From Chromatiales bacterium (GTDB lineage: Bacteria; Pseudomonadota; Gammaproteobacteria; Steroidobacterales; GCA-2729495), in NCBI GenBank assembly GCA_002688175.1, contig NZCC01000032.1, positions 1 to 64,000 on the forward strand: a DNA stretch of 64,000 nt, in the 5' to 3' direction. How positions within the stretch are numbered: the first letter of the stretch is position 1; each line of letters starts with the position of its first letter. The notes beneath the pieces were generated by a model. The model ran no database searches. It saw only the letters and a list, made by a program, of their open reading frames with translations, and was not told the DNA's origin. A program made the translations under genes and the position numbers. Positions 34,521 through 42,814 of the stretch are shown here, in pieces.

Positions 34521-35711
34521 TTACACAACCTGACCCGCTGCCTGCGCCGAGGACCAGGCCCACTGAAAGTTGAAACCACCTAGATGACCGGTGACATCGA
34601 CAACTTCACCAATCCAGTAAAGGCCCGCTTGTCGTTTGCTTTCCATGGTTCTGGAAGATAAATCGTCGGTGTCGATTCCGCCCAGGGTTACTTCGGCGGT
34701 CCGATAACCCTCGGTTGCAGCCGGCTTTATCGTCCAGTTGTTCAAGTGATCGGCCACTGTCCGTAATGCGTTATCAGGTATGTCGGTCAGACGCGTTTCA
34801 GCCAATGCTGACCACCACAGTATTTGCAATTCCAGCACCAGGGCTCGCGGTAATACTGTAGACAAGACCGTACGCAGCCGTATTTTGGGTTGTGCCGCCT
34901 TGGCTTGCAGTAACAGGGGTTCAGCATCTTGACCAGGTAACGGGTTCAGATGAATTTCTTCACCGGGATGCCAGTAGCTGGATAGCTGTAAGGCGGCCGG
35001 CCCGCTAAGCCCTCGATGGGTAAACAGGATACTGTCGGTAAAGGTTATTGCGGCATTCGCCGTGCTTAAGCTGGCGGGCAGGCTCAAACCGGACAAGCGC
35101 TCGGTTAGTTCATGCAGTACGCCCGAGAACGTAAACGGGACCAGACCGGCGCGAGTCTCCAGCACCTGCAGGCCAAATTGCCTGGCCAGGCGATAGCCGA
35201 AGTCAGAAGCACCCATTTTTGGAATCGACAGGCCACCGGTTGCGACGACCAATGACTCTGCCATGAAGGTGGCACCCTTGCAGCTTGCCGTAAAGCTTTC
35301 ATTCCTGTTAACCGCTTCAATATCAATATCAGTCAGAATTTCTACCTCTGCCTTTGCGCATTCGGCCTTGAGCATATCAACGATATCCTGTGACGAGTTG
35401 ACACAAAACAGTTGTCCCTGGCTCTTCTCCTGGTAAGCAATATCGTGCAGCTCCACAAGCGCGATGAAATCCCATTGCGTATAGCGGCTCAGTGCAGAAA
35501 TACAGAAATTTGGGTTTGCAGAAATATACCGTGCCGGCTCACAGTGCAGGTTGGTGAAATTACAGCGCCCGCCACCCGACATGAGAATTTTCTTGCCGAC
35601 TTTGCCGGTATGTTCCAGCACTATAACGCGGCGGCCACGACGGCCTGCGACAATGGCGCACATGAGTCCGGCTGCACCGCCACCGATAATGATGACATCG
35701 TAGTTTTTCAA
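34521..35711 (-). CDS. HI0933/YhiN-family flavoprotein
   Basis: A 396-residue FAD protein of the HI0933/YhiN/BaiN family. It has the dinucleotide-binding IIGGGAAGLMCA near residues 8-19, the hallmark KILMSGGGRCNFTN, VVATGGLSIPKMGASDFGYR, and the C-terminal AEVTLGGIDTDDLSSRTMES with GEVVDVTGHLGGFNFQWAW. The family is widespread and its physiological role is poorly defined, although BaiN-type members reduce steroid double bonds. It lies 20 nt downstream of the exported NADP-binding protein gene, same strand. Confidence 0.92.
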   Translation of the reverse strand: MKNYDVIIIGGGAAGLMCAIVAGRRGRRVIVLEHTGKVGKKILMSGGGRCNFTNLHCEPARYISANPNFCISALSRYTQWDFIALVELHDIAYQEKSQGQLFCVNSSQDIVDMLKAECAKAEVEILTDIDIEAVNRNESFTASCKGATFMAESLVVATGGLSIPKMGASDFGYRLARQFGLQVLETRAGLVPFTFSGVLHELTERLSGLSLPASLSTANAAITFTDSILFTHRGLSGPAALQLSSYWHPGEEIHLNPLPGQDAEPLLLQAKAAQPKIRLRTVLSTVLPRALVLELQILWWSALAETRLTDIPDNALRTVADHLNNWTIKPAATEGYRTAEVTLGGIDTDDLSSRTMESKRQAGLYWIGEVVDVTGHLGGFNFQWAWSSAQAAGQVV

Positions 35712-35731
35712 GGCAACAATCGCAGGAAAGC

Positions 35732-36460
35732 TTACTGCTTTGAATGGGTGAGATTGTATTCAAAGCCTCCGGGAGGTCGGACGAAATAGTTCATATATAC
35801 ATAGAGCGGCGCCATGGCTTCTATATAACGAGCGTTGAACAAGGGGCCAACATCCATTGCCTGGAGATCAAGAACCGCGATGAGTTTTGCAACTGTTTGC
35901 TTGGCTGCCAGGTTGTCACCAGCAATGGGTATCGAAATCGGGCCTTTGAAATCACGGTCGGCTGACATGTTGACCGCATTGACCGCGTTAAGCGCCTTGA
36001 CGACATGCGCATTGGGCGCCAAAGCCTGAATCTGTTCAGCCAGCAACGCATCAAAGGTACCGACACGCTGCTGGTCAGTATCAAACGTCAGGGCATTGAT
36101 TGGATCAATCAGCAATTTACCATCGAGATTGCCCATCTTTGGTAATAGTTCGAGCGCCGGCTTAAAAGGCAGTGCCAGGACGATCACATCGGCATGACTG
36201 GCTGCCTGGTGGGGTAAAACTGCACGCGCGTTACCGCTGCGACTTAACAGTTCACGCAATTCTTTACTCTCTGGTGTACGGCTGCCATAAATAATCGGGT
36301 AGCCGGCACGACCCCAGCTCACACCGAGAGCGGAACCGACGTTGCCGGTCCCGATGATAGCAATGGACGGCAACAAATCGTCTGCTGGTGTTGCTGCCCG
36401 CACAGGCTGAAAGACCGTGGTCACTAATATCAGGAGCCATAATCTATACATCGGAATCAT
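35732..36460 (-). CDS. Exported F420/NADP-oxidoreductase-fold protein
   Basis: A 242-residue protein. After a signal peptide (about residues 1-23, MYRLWLLILVTTVFQPVRAA) comes a Rossmann motif IAIIGTGNVGSALG and GSRTPESKELREL. This is the NADPH-dependent F420-reductase/ProC-like dinucleotide-binding fold, and ALNAVNAVNM with DNLAAKQTVAKLI agrees. Such enzymes are normally cytoplasmic, so a signal peptide is odd. A cytosolic start downstream, near the Rossmann motif, is not obvious. Together with YhiN it probably forms an operon. Confidence 0.78.
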   Translation of the reverse strand: MIPMYRLWLLILVTTVFQPVRAATPADDLLPSIAIIGTGNVGSALGVSWGRAGYPIIYGSRTPESKELRELLSRSGNARAVLPHQAASHADVIVLALPFKPALELLPKMGNLDGKLLIDPINALTFDTDQQRVGTFDALLAEQIQALAPNAHVVKALNAVNAVNMSADRDFKGPISIPIAGDNLAAKQTVAKLIAVLDLQAMDVGPLFNARYIEAMAPLYVYMNYFVRPPGGFEYNLTHSKQ

Positions 36461-36485
36461 CCTCTAATATAAGATTTACAAAAAC

Positions 36486-36531
36486 TTGGCGGGGACAGTT
36501 TACCTATATATAAGTAAACTATCCCCGCCAA
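36486..36531. repeat. 18-bp inverted repeat (second REP-like type)
   Basis: TTGGCGGGGACAGTTTAC - 10-nt loop CTATATATAA - GTAAACTATCCCCGCCAA, one mismatch that is G-U-compatible in RNA. It lies between divergent genes (36460 and 36552), without a T-tract. The sequence differs from the main repeat family. Confidence 0.85.
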
Positions 36532-36551
36532 ACTTAATAAGGGAAACAGAT

Positions 36552-36998
36552 ATGTTCCGGATAGCATTCACCGCGATACTACTTACATTTTTTTCTGTGA
36601 CTGTTGCAGAAGAGCTGAATAGCGAGGCGGCGATTGAACAACGTCAAACCACTTTTAAAGCGATGAAGGCTAATGTGAAGATAATTGAAAAAGCCCTTAA
36701 GGCAGGAGCATCAGCCAACCGTAGTACAATTACTGAATCTGCAGAAAAAATTGTCACCCATAGCAAAAACCTGTCAGGAACATTCATTCCAGGCTCCTAT
36801 CGGGGCGATACAAAGGCGAAGAAGAAAATCTGGAAAAAGTGGGACGATTTCTCACAAAGACTGCAATCACTGGTCGTGGCAGCCCGAAATCTGCTTGAAA
36901 TCAGCAAATCCGGCAACGCAGAGGAGTTGGAAACCGCTTTTGAAGCGCTCACAGACCAATGCAGCGGTTGCCATCGACGCTACAAGCAGATATTTTGA
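36552..36998 (+). CDS. Cytochrome c-prime-type protein
   Basis: A 148-residue periplasmic protein. The start at 36552 is chosen because AAGGGAAAC precedes it and a signal peptide follows (MFRIAFTAILLTFFSVTVA). The haem c site CSGCH lies near the C-terminus (about residues 137-141), with a four-helix bundle pattern before it, as in cytochrome c-prime. That group binds NO or CO and may buffer nitrosative stress. It lies 27 nt upstream of the flavin-reductase-like gene. The large inverted repeat ends 20 nt before the start codon. Confidence 0.88.
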   Translation: MFRIAFTAILLTFFSVTVAEELNSEAAIEQRQTTFKAMKANVKIIEKALKAGASANRSTITESAEKIVTHSKNLSGTFIPGSYRGDTKAKKKIWKKWDDFSQRLQSLVVAARNLLEISKSGNAEELETAFEALTDQCSGCHRRYKQIF

Positions 36999-37025
36999 GG
37001 CTCTGGAATAACAAAGAGAAAATTC

Positions 37026-37922
37026 ATGACCGCCAAACCTTCCACAAAACCATCCAGCGATCCGTTTGAATCCATACCGCTGAGAGATAATTTTTACCAG
37101 ACCTGTTCATTTTTTCCACTGCCTTTCGCACTGATCACGACCACAAATGAGGATGGTTTCACCAGCATCGGACCCTACGCGCTGCAATTTCCGCTGCAAA
37201 TAGGCGAGCAATACTCCATGTTGCTGGTCACGCGCGCCGGCTCCAATACCGCGGTCAATCTGCGCCACAATGGGAAATGTGCCCTGAATTACGTCCAGTT
37301 TGATAAAGACATGCTGAAATCTATCGTTGAACTCGGTTACCCGGGCGTGACGCCGGAAAAAAAGATGGAAGACACGCCCTTTACGATGGTCAAAACACCG
37401 ACCGAGCAGTTCCGTGATGACCCGGAGTATCCGCTGATTGTTGAAGAGGCATTCCAGGTTTTTGAATGTACTGTTGACGGTGAATTTGAATACCGCCCTG
37501 CCCGGGAAGCAGATTCTTCACTTGTAGAGGATTTCATTGCACTTAAAGTTGAAAATATCATGCTGCGCAAGAGTTTCAAAAACAAACTCTACAAGCGCGA
37601 TGAATTTCCCGACATGCCAATCTCATATGGCTTCCGTGGTGGAAGTGAATTCTGGTTTGCCCGCCACGAAGAACCGTTTCACTTTCCGATCCCCCGAGGC
37701 AAGGAACTTGAACCGACATTCGTTTTTCAAGTCGCAAACAAACTGGACCCGGACATCAGTTTCACGATCGAGGCTTGCGCAGCGTTGGTCGTCATTCCGG
37801 CACCATTTCTTGAGCCCGCCCTTGGCGTCTTTGTGACCAAGGCCAAAGCAAAGGGCGTCAAGGTCGTGGACCTGGACTTCGTCAAATCAGCCAATACTCG
37901 CTGGAGCGGCAATAAAGAGTAG
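37026..37922 (+). CDS. Flavin-reductase-like split-barrel protein, copy 1
   Basis: A 298-residue protein of the FMN-binding split-barrel (flavin reductase-like) superfamily. FALITTTNEDGFTSIGPYAL and SMLLVTRAGSNTAVNLRHNG-KCALNY match the N-terminal flavin-binding core. At 298 residues it is longer than typical flavin reductases (about 170-200), with a C-terminal extension. It is paralogous to 62844-63728 (shared NFYQ-SSF-P-FALVTT, GKCALNY, YPG-EEAFQVFECT). It may supply reduced flavin to an LLM monooxygenase (inference). A small gene fragment follows. Confidence 0.85.
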   Translation: MTAKPSTKPSSDPFESIPLRDNFYQTCSFFPLPFALITTTNEDGFTSIGPYALQFPLQIGEQYSMLLVTRAGSNTAVNLRHNGKCALNYVQFDKDMLKSIVELGYPGVTPEKKMEDTPFTMVKTPTEQFRDDPEYPLIVEEAFQVFECTVDGEFEYRPAREADSSLVEDFIALKVENIMLRKSFKNKLYKRDEFPDMPISYGFRGGSEFWFARHEEPFHFPIPRGKELEPTFVFQVANKLDPDISFTIEACAALVVIPAPFLEPALGVFVTKAKAKGVKVVDLDFVKSANTRWSGNKE

Positions 37923-37934
37923 CTACAAACATCA

Positions 37935-38060
37935 ATGGGATATAAAAAATCAGTCCATATCAATTCGCCTGTTGATCCTATCTGGAAGCTGTGGACGAGT
38001 TCTGCAGGCGCATCACAATGGCTGGCCCCAAAGGCAAATGTCGACTTTCGACCGGTGTAA
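37935..38060 (+). pseudogene. Truncated SRPBCC/AHSA1-family fragment
   Basis: ATG at 37935 opens 41 codons ending TAA at 38060: VHINSPVDPIWKLWTSSAGA then SQWLAPKANVDFRP. This is the N-terminal part of an SRPBCC (AHSA1-like) domain, whose normal length is about 140 residues. The remainder of the fold is absent, and the next gene lies on the opposite strand 15 bp away. Confidence 0.7.
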
Positions 38061-38075
38061 GGCAGGCGAAACGAT

Positions 38076-39413
38076 TTATTTGTATTCCTTTCTCCTTTTA
38101 CCGGCACGAACGCCACGAGATGACCTGCGTTCACTAGTGGCGCGAGTATTGCGGGATACCTGAGGTGGTCGAGCTGCTGGCGAGCCAGCCTTTTTTTGCC
38201 TGACCGGAGAGTTGGGCGCACTGCGTTTGGTACTCCGTACCCGCTGCCTTTTCCCGGAATTATCCTGATGCGGTTGCGCACGCGTTTCTTTGTTCCGATA
38301 CCCTGCTCTTGCCTCATTTCCGCGCCGGGCCATTCGTTTTCCCCGTACCCTGTCAGCATCATTCGTTATTGGTTTAGCCCGCTGATTAATACCATGGCGG
38401 CGGTAACGCTCATTCCCGCTGGTGGCAATCCGCTTTTGCTCCGATTTAAACCGCTTGTCACCAGCTGAATTGTGTCGCCGCGTTGAACGACCCGAGTGAT
38501 TTGCAGCCCTGTCGCGATTCTCTGATCTTTTGTGCTTACGCCGTGGCCGATCACCATGCCGATACCGCGGCGCCCAAGTACTCCCGTAACGGTGACGATT
38601 AACTGTGCCGGCATAGTTACGATGTCGGACTCGACCCGCGCGCCGGTATTGGTAATGACTGGTGTAATTGCGGCCGTAATACGGATGACTCGTTTGACCG
38701 TAGTAATGAAAATGCAGTCGGTCCGTAGCCCAGCCAATCGAGTAGGCGGTAGAGACACCCCAGAAGAATCCGTTTGTGAATGGGTAGTAAGACGGATACG
38801 GATAGTAGTAAAGCGGGTAGGCATTCGGGTAATACCTGTAAACCGGTCTGCTTTGGTAGACGATAACCCGGCCAGGCTCATAGTACGGCACGTAAATCAC
38901 TTCAGGATCTACGGGAGAAATTTCAATCACCCCATTAACTTTATGCACTGTTTGCCGGTCGTCGGTCACAAGATTACCGGCCGCGACTGCCTGGCCGCGA
39001 AAACTCTGAATGGCATTGAGCACTTCCGGCTGCTGATTGACCACGGCTTCACCAAGATTCCAGGTCCAGTCAAGATCTTCATTCAGCAACGCAATGACTT
39101 GCGGATAATTCAGTAATGCAACAACGGCATCGTCCCAGTCACTGTCAGGTTCAAGTTCCGAATCGTTTTCAAGTGCATCAAGGTAGCGTGCAGCTTCTAC
39201 AATCTGCAAAGGATAGCTAGAGGCCGGCAGGATTATCCCGAGCAGTTCATCGGGGTAAAGCGCCACCGGGCCAACCAGTTCTTCCAGTTCAGTCGGAGAA
39301 TACTCAAAGGCTGTTTCATTCAGTGCACTTGCGTTATGAAAAGTCAGCAGGCCGACAATAGCCAGCAGAAAAACCGGTGCATAATGACTGAATAGTGATT
39401 TGGCAGTTAACAT
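38076..39413 (-). CDS. DUF3300 exported protein with basic low-complexity tail
   Basis: A 445-residue protein. The signal peptide (about 1-31, ending NASA) is followed by a DUF3300 domain: ELEELVGPVALYPDELLGII, LPASSYPLQIVEAARYL and VIEISPVDPEVIYVPYY. A Tyr/Pro-rich segment (YYYPYPSYYPFTNGFFWGV) and about 190 residues of Arg/Lys/His/Asn-rich low complexity follow. The domain's function is unknown. The basic tail could bind DNA, polysaccharide or the outer-membrane surface (inference). A GGAGGACT-like ribosome-binding site precedes it. Confidence 0.9.
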   Translation of the reverse strand: MLTAKSLFSHYAPVFLLAIVGLLTFHNASALNETAFEYSPTELEELVGPVALYPDELLGIILPASSYPLQIVEAARYLDALENDSELEPDSDWDDAVVALLNYPQVIALLNEDLDWTWNLGEAVVNQQPEVLNAIQSFRGQAVAAGNLVTDDRQTVHKVNGVIEISPVDPEVIYVPYYEPGRVIVYQSRPVYRYYPNAYPLYYYPYPSYYPFTNGFFWGVSTAYSIGWATDRLHFHYYGQTSHPYYGRNYTSHYQYRRAGRVRHRNYAGTVNRHRYGSTWAPRYRHGDRPRRKHKRSENRDRAANHSGRSTRRHNSAGDKRFKSEQKRIATSGNERYRRHGINQRAKPITNDADRVRGKRMARRGNEARAGYRNKETRAQPHQDNSGKRQRVRSTKRSAPNSPVRQKKAGSPAARPPQVSRNTRATSERRSSRGVRAGKRRKEYK

Positions 39414-39662
39414 GGCAGTCCTCCTTTGCCGGCACCGATTGCCGACATCGCAGCTTGTCCATGCTTATATTAAGGAGGGAACCCTGAACGGTAGATGAAT
39501 AGCCCGCAAAAAGGATGCTACATTACAGCTTTTCAGGTGATTTTGCCCTATAAATACATATATTTTCACGGTTTTTCCTGATTGTTTTCTATACTCCAGT
39601 TGCTACGTTAATCCCCATAACAGACTCAATTATTTGCATTATTTATGGTGGTGTAGCTGGAG

Positions 39663-39902
39663 ATGGATAAAAAAACTGCAGAACAACTTGTTTTAGCTCT
39701 GGAAAAGGCGCTGCAGAATCTTAAACAGGCTAATCACATAGCCCGGTCGGGCGGCGACCGATTAGACCTGATTTCATTCCATGAGCTTTGCGCCAAGACC
39801 ACCGATGAAATTGACCAGCACCTGCTCACCCCGGTCTACAATCAATTCTCCGGGCTGCACGGTCAGACACTTAAGTCACTTGAGACAGAAATTGTCACCT
39901 GA
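39663..39902 (+). CDS. Small helical protein of unknown function
   Basis: A 79-residue, mostly helical protein (TAEQLVLALEKALQNLKQAN) with a single Cys. No signal peptide and no family recognised. GGAG lies about 6 nt before the start. It is 27 nt upstream of the HDOD gene, so it may be co-transcribed with and partner that signalling protein. Confidence 0.65.
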   Translation: MDKKTAEQLVLALEKALQNLKQANHIARSGGDRLDLISFHELCAKTTDEIDQHLLTPVYNQFSGLHGQTLKSLETEIVT

Positions 39903-39929
39903 TCCTTGTGAATTTATGACTGTACGTAC

Positions 39930-40817
39930 ATGCAAGATATTGCCGAACTAGAGCGCAAGCCCGATGAACTACCGCTGCTGCCGACTGTAGTAGCCCGTCT
40001 GCTCGCGTTAAGATCACATGATGATGACTATTTCGATCAAATACTGATACTAGCTCAGGAGGACCCGCCTTTTGCGCTGCGCCTGATCAAACTAGCCAAT
40101 TCAGCTTTCAGCGCACCGGCAGAAGCCATCACCAGTCTTGAAGGAGCCATAGTCAGGCTGGGTTCACAACATATTGCCAACTTAAGCACTTCGATGGCGG
40201 TAACACGTGTATTTCTTCCCACCACGCAGGGTGAACGCAACCTCTGGGCTCATTCCATACAGGCAGCCGTCGCCGCCAGGATAATCGCAAACTTGAATGA
40301 GGACCTGAAGGTCCAGCCCGATCAGGCCTACTTGTGCGGGCTTGTTCATGACATTGGTCGCTTCATCCTGTTTCAGGATGCTGCTGATGATCTTGCCCAT
40401 GTTGAAGAAAGTAACTGGTCTACACTGGAACAACTCATCGACACAGAGCAGGAAGTATTTGGATTTAATCATGCGGAACTTGGCTGGCTTGCCTGCAATA
40501 AATGGTGCTTACCTGAACTGGTATCGATAGTGGTAAAGAACCACCATGCCTATAAATCATCGAAACAATCATCTACAGACACTTCACTGGAAAATTTAAT
40601 CCGTGTCGTTCAAATAGCTGATTCATGCAGCGTATTCCTGTTGCTAAATGCTGATTGCTGTTCTTGGGAAGCGAATATTCTTGAGGAAAAACTAGAGAAA
40701 TTTTGCACTCACCCTTCTTACCCGAAAGCCCTGATCCCCATAAAACAACTGCAACAGAAAATTCCTGCAATCATGAAAGAATCAGCAAACATAGTTTCCG
40801 GGCTTGGCATTGGCTGA
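39930..40817 (+). CDS. HDOD-domain signalling protein
   Basis: A 295-residue HDOD-domain protein, the non-catalytic relative of HD-GYP phosphodiesterases that often acts as a regulator in two-component or c-di-GMP systems. Seen are LPLLPTVVARLLAL, LAQEDPPFALRLIKLANSAF, ITSLEGAIVRLGSQHIANL and GLVHDIGRFILFQ. The HD-like HDIG is retained, but the full metal-ligand set of HD-GYP enzymes is not evident. It is probably co-transcribed with the small upstream gene. Confidence 0.9.
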   Translation: MQDIAELERKPDELPLLPTVVARLLALRSHDDDYFDQILILAQEDPPFALRLIKLANSAFSAPAEAITSLEGAIVRLGSQHIANLSTSMAVTRVFLPTTQGERNLWAHSIQAAVAARIIANLNEDLKVQPDQAYLCGLVHDIGRFILFQDAADDLAHVEESNWSTLEQLIDTEQEVFGFNHAELGWLACNKWCLPELVSIVVKNHHAYKSSKQSSTDTSLENLIRVVQIADSCSVFLLLNADCCSWEANILEEKLEKFCTHPSYPKALIPIKQLQQKIPAIMKESANIVSGLGIG

Positions 40818-40857
40818 CAGTCCGGATCACGGCATAAGCCGTTCCCATGGTTCGAAC

Positions 40858-41247
40858 TCAGGCACCCAACGCGGACCAGGCTGCCCCGCCCAGGCCGCCG
40901 AACAGCAATATGCTGTTTGCCAGCATGGTCAGACCGAATCCGGCACCGCGCCTGGATGGGTCTGCTATGTAAGCACGAAAATAAACAATCCTGCCGATGA
41001 TGAAAATCAGACCCAGCACAGCTGCGGCTACGGTATTTATATAGGTCGCGAATAACAGTATGGCGGGTATGAAAACCGCCAGTTGTTCCAGGGTGTTGTA
41101 GTGAACCCGGAAGTAGCGCTCAAAGACTGGATCGCCGGCAATTGCGGGTGCCTTGACACCAGACTTGACCCGCGCGCGTCCCACCAAACCACCAAAAATA
41201 AAAAACTGAACCAGTGCAAGAGCGATGACAATATGTACGATTTCCAT
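40858..41247 (-). CDS. MAPEG-family membrane protein
   Basis: A 129-residue, four-helix MAPEG protein. FERYFRVHYNTLEQLAVFIP is the family's signature (usual ERVFRVHQNTLEQ), followed by ILLFATYINTVAAAVLGLIF and RIVYFRAYIADPSRRGAGF. Members are glutathione-dependent transferases or peroxidases acting on lipophilic substrates in the inner membrane. It is convergent with the HDOD gene, 40 bp apart. Confidence 0.9.
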   Translation of the reverse strand: MEIVHIVIALALVQFFIFGGLVGRARVKSGVKAPAIAGDPVFERYFRVHYNTLEQLAVFIPAILLFATYINTVAAAVLGLIFIIGRIVYFRAYIADPSRRGAGFGLTMLANSILLFGGLGGAAWSALGA

Positions 41248-41363
41248 GGTGTTACCTCAGTTATAAAGGTGCTGGATATATTTATCAGTTAACCACTGTA
41301 ATATATGTAATTACTGCTGGAAATAAGAAATCCGGCGCTTTCACTCATTTATCGGAGCCTGGA

Positions 41364-41798
41364 ATGTCTGCACAGGATAATAAGGATCTCATCCATGAGG
41401 TCATAGAAGTCATTTTTAACAACTTTGAACTGGATCGGCTTGAAGAGTATTTCACCGAAGATTTTTTTAACCACGATGGACCACCCGGTGGGCCGACCGG
41501 ACCCGCCGCATTTCGCGCCTACCTGCCGATGATGAAACAGGCATTTCCCGACCGTAAGCTGACACCAGAATTTACCTTATGCGATGGCGACCGGGTCGTT
41601 TCGCGAACCATTACCGAGGGTCATATGACCGGCAGCCTGTGGGATATCCAGCCAACCGGCAAAGCTTACCGAATTACGGCCACCGATACTTATCAGATTC
41701 GCGACGGCAAGATCTGTGCCCGCTGGGGCAATGAGGATTCACTGGGTATGATGCAGCAACTCGGCATGATCGGCGGAGACTGGCGTACAGATCCATAA
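41364..41798 (+). CDS. SnoaL-like ester cyclase family protein
   Basis: A 144-residue NTF2-fold protein (LDRLEEYFTEDFFNHDGPPG, then GPAAFRAYLPMMKQAFPDRK and KAYRITATDTYQIRDGKICA). This is the SnoaL/polyketide-cyclase-like pattern, with His/Asp residues lining a hydrophobic pocket. The exact reaction is unknown. GGAG-type ribosome-binding sequence precedes it (CGGAGCCTGG). Its stop codon is 14 nt from a palindromic repeat shared with the convergent amine dehydrogenase cluster. Confidence 0.82.
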   Translation: MSAQDNKDLIHEVIEVIFNNFELDRLEEYFTEDFFNHDGPPGGPTGPAAFRAYLPMMKQAFPDRKLTPEFTLCDGDRVVSRTITEGHMTGSLWDIQPTGKAYRITATDTYQIRDGKICARWGNEDSLGMMQQLGMIGGDWRTDP

Positions 41799-41812
41799 AA
41801 CCCACTGAGAAA

Positions 41813-41831
41813 ATTGGTGTCTGACACCAAT
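41813..41831. repeat. REP-like palindrome, exact copy between convergent genes
   Basis: Exact ATTGGTGTCTGACACCAAT, 14 nt after one stop codon and directly abutting (0 nt) the stop codon of the convergent cytochrome gene at 41832. Confidence 0.87.
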
Positions 41832-42263
41832 TTACTGGCGCTGGGCTGACAGTCCTGCAAGCAATGACGCCCGGCGGGCGCCCGGATCTGCCAGGATCTT
41901 ACTGCGGTAACGGGCGACTTCCGGTGCCGTGTAGGGAATAAAATCTGCCGGCAACGGCCGGTCATTGAATCGTTCTACCATCCAGTTCAACAATTCGGCC
42001 ACCGCCTGATCATCGAGCATTGCATTAGCGGTTCCCGGTACCTGTACGAGATACGCACGGCCACCATCGATGCGCAGAAACTCGGCGAGTTGACCGGGAA
42101 ACGACGGAACATCCGGCGGTTTGCCGGCACCATCGGGGAGATGGCAGCCCTGACAATGAATCATGTAATTATTATGCGGTGACTCATCGGCTTGCGCTGC
42201 AGATCCGAACAGCACCCTGATCACGAAGATAGTAGCGAACAGAAAGGATATCCCGTGATTCAC
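41832..42263 (-). CDS. Monohaem cytochrome c of the amine dehydrogenase cluster
   Basis: A 143-residue periplasmic cytochrome c with haem site CQGCH at residues 37-41 after a signal peptide (cleavage near SAAQA). A GTG start at 42263 is chosen because the signal peptide begins there, 14 nt after the light-chain stop. Upstream extension would run into that gene. A short c-type cytochrome at this place in the cluster is a good candidate electron acceptor for the dehydrogenase in place of the blue copper protein amicyanin, which is not seen here (inference). Confidence 0.82.
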   Translation of the reverse strand: MNHGISFLFATIFVIRVLFGSAAQADESPHNNYMIHCQGCHLPDGAGKPPDVPSFPGQLAEFLRIDGGRAYLVQVPGTANAMLDDQAVAELLNWMVERFNDRPLPADFIPYTAPEVARYRSKILADPGARRASLLAGLSAQRQ

Positions 42264-42277
42264 GTCAGAACCGCGCA

Positions 42278-42814
42278 CTACTCGTCGGTGGCCTGACCGA
42301 TTACAGCCGCAATCGTACAATGGTAGATGTTGCTGTTAGTGCCCTGGCACCAGTTAATATCATTACTCTTCTGTGGCAGGTAGATCGGCTTATCGCCTTC
42401 TGACCGGAAGCACATACACCGGCCGCAGGTACTCTTGCCGCAACAATCGTTGTAAGAAATGATGTAGTCCTTACCATTGCCGGGGTTACGGCAGGTGCCG
42501 ATCCAGGTAATTGCCGACAATTCAGTGCCTGGTGGACACGCGGTCTGCGAACCGCCACAACACGAACACGGCGCACCATCGATGGCACAGTGGCGCCAAT
42601 AATTACAACTCTTTGGATCACCGGCCGATCCTTCCAGTGATGCATCATCCGGCAAGTCGTTAACGGAAGATTCGTTACCGCGCGCGACCGGCAGTAACGG
42701 CAGGACCGATCCACCGATCAGCAGTGCACCGAGCCTGCTCATGAAATGCCTGCGGGAAGTGCGCTGTGCGACACGTCGTACGGATCTTTCGACCCACCGA
42801 TCAAGCAGTTTCAC
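42278..42814 (-). CDS. Amine dehydrogenase light chain (TTQ subunit)
   Basis: A 178-residue light chain of methylamine/aromatic amine dehydrogenase. A GTG start at 42814 overlaps the 3' end of the mauD-like gene. The twin-arginine signal (TSRRHFMSRLGALL) exports it folded. The Cys-rich body matches the family: GAPCSCCGGSQTACPPGTEL, NDCCGKSTCGRCMC and IYHCTIAAVIG. The two Trp residues that form the tryptophan tryptophylquinone cofactor are in AITWIGTC and NDINWCQG. It oxidises primary amines to aldehyde and ammonia in the periplasm together with the heavy chain at 43977-45116. Confidence 0.93.
   Translation of the reverse strand: MKLLDRWVERSVRRVAQRTSRRHFMSRLGALLIGGSVLPLLPVARGNESSVNDLPDDASLEGSAGDPKSCNYWRHCAIDGAPCSCCGGSQTACPPGTELSAITWIGTCRNPGNGKDYIISYNDCCGKSTCGRCMCFRSEGDKPIYLPQKSNDINWCQGTNSNIYHCTIAAVIGQATDE

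Noticed and set aside
36481-36536. Rho-independent terminator at the 36.5-kb inverted repeat
   Set aside because: It lies between divergent gene starts, not after a gene, and has no T-tract on either strand.
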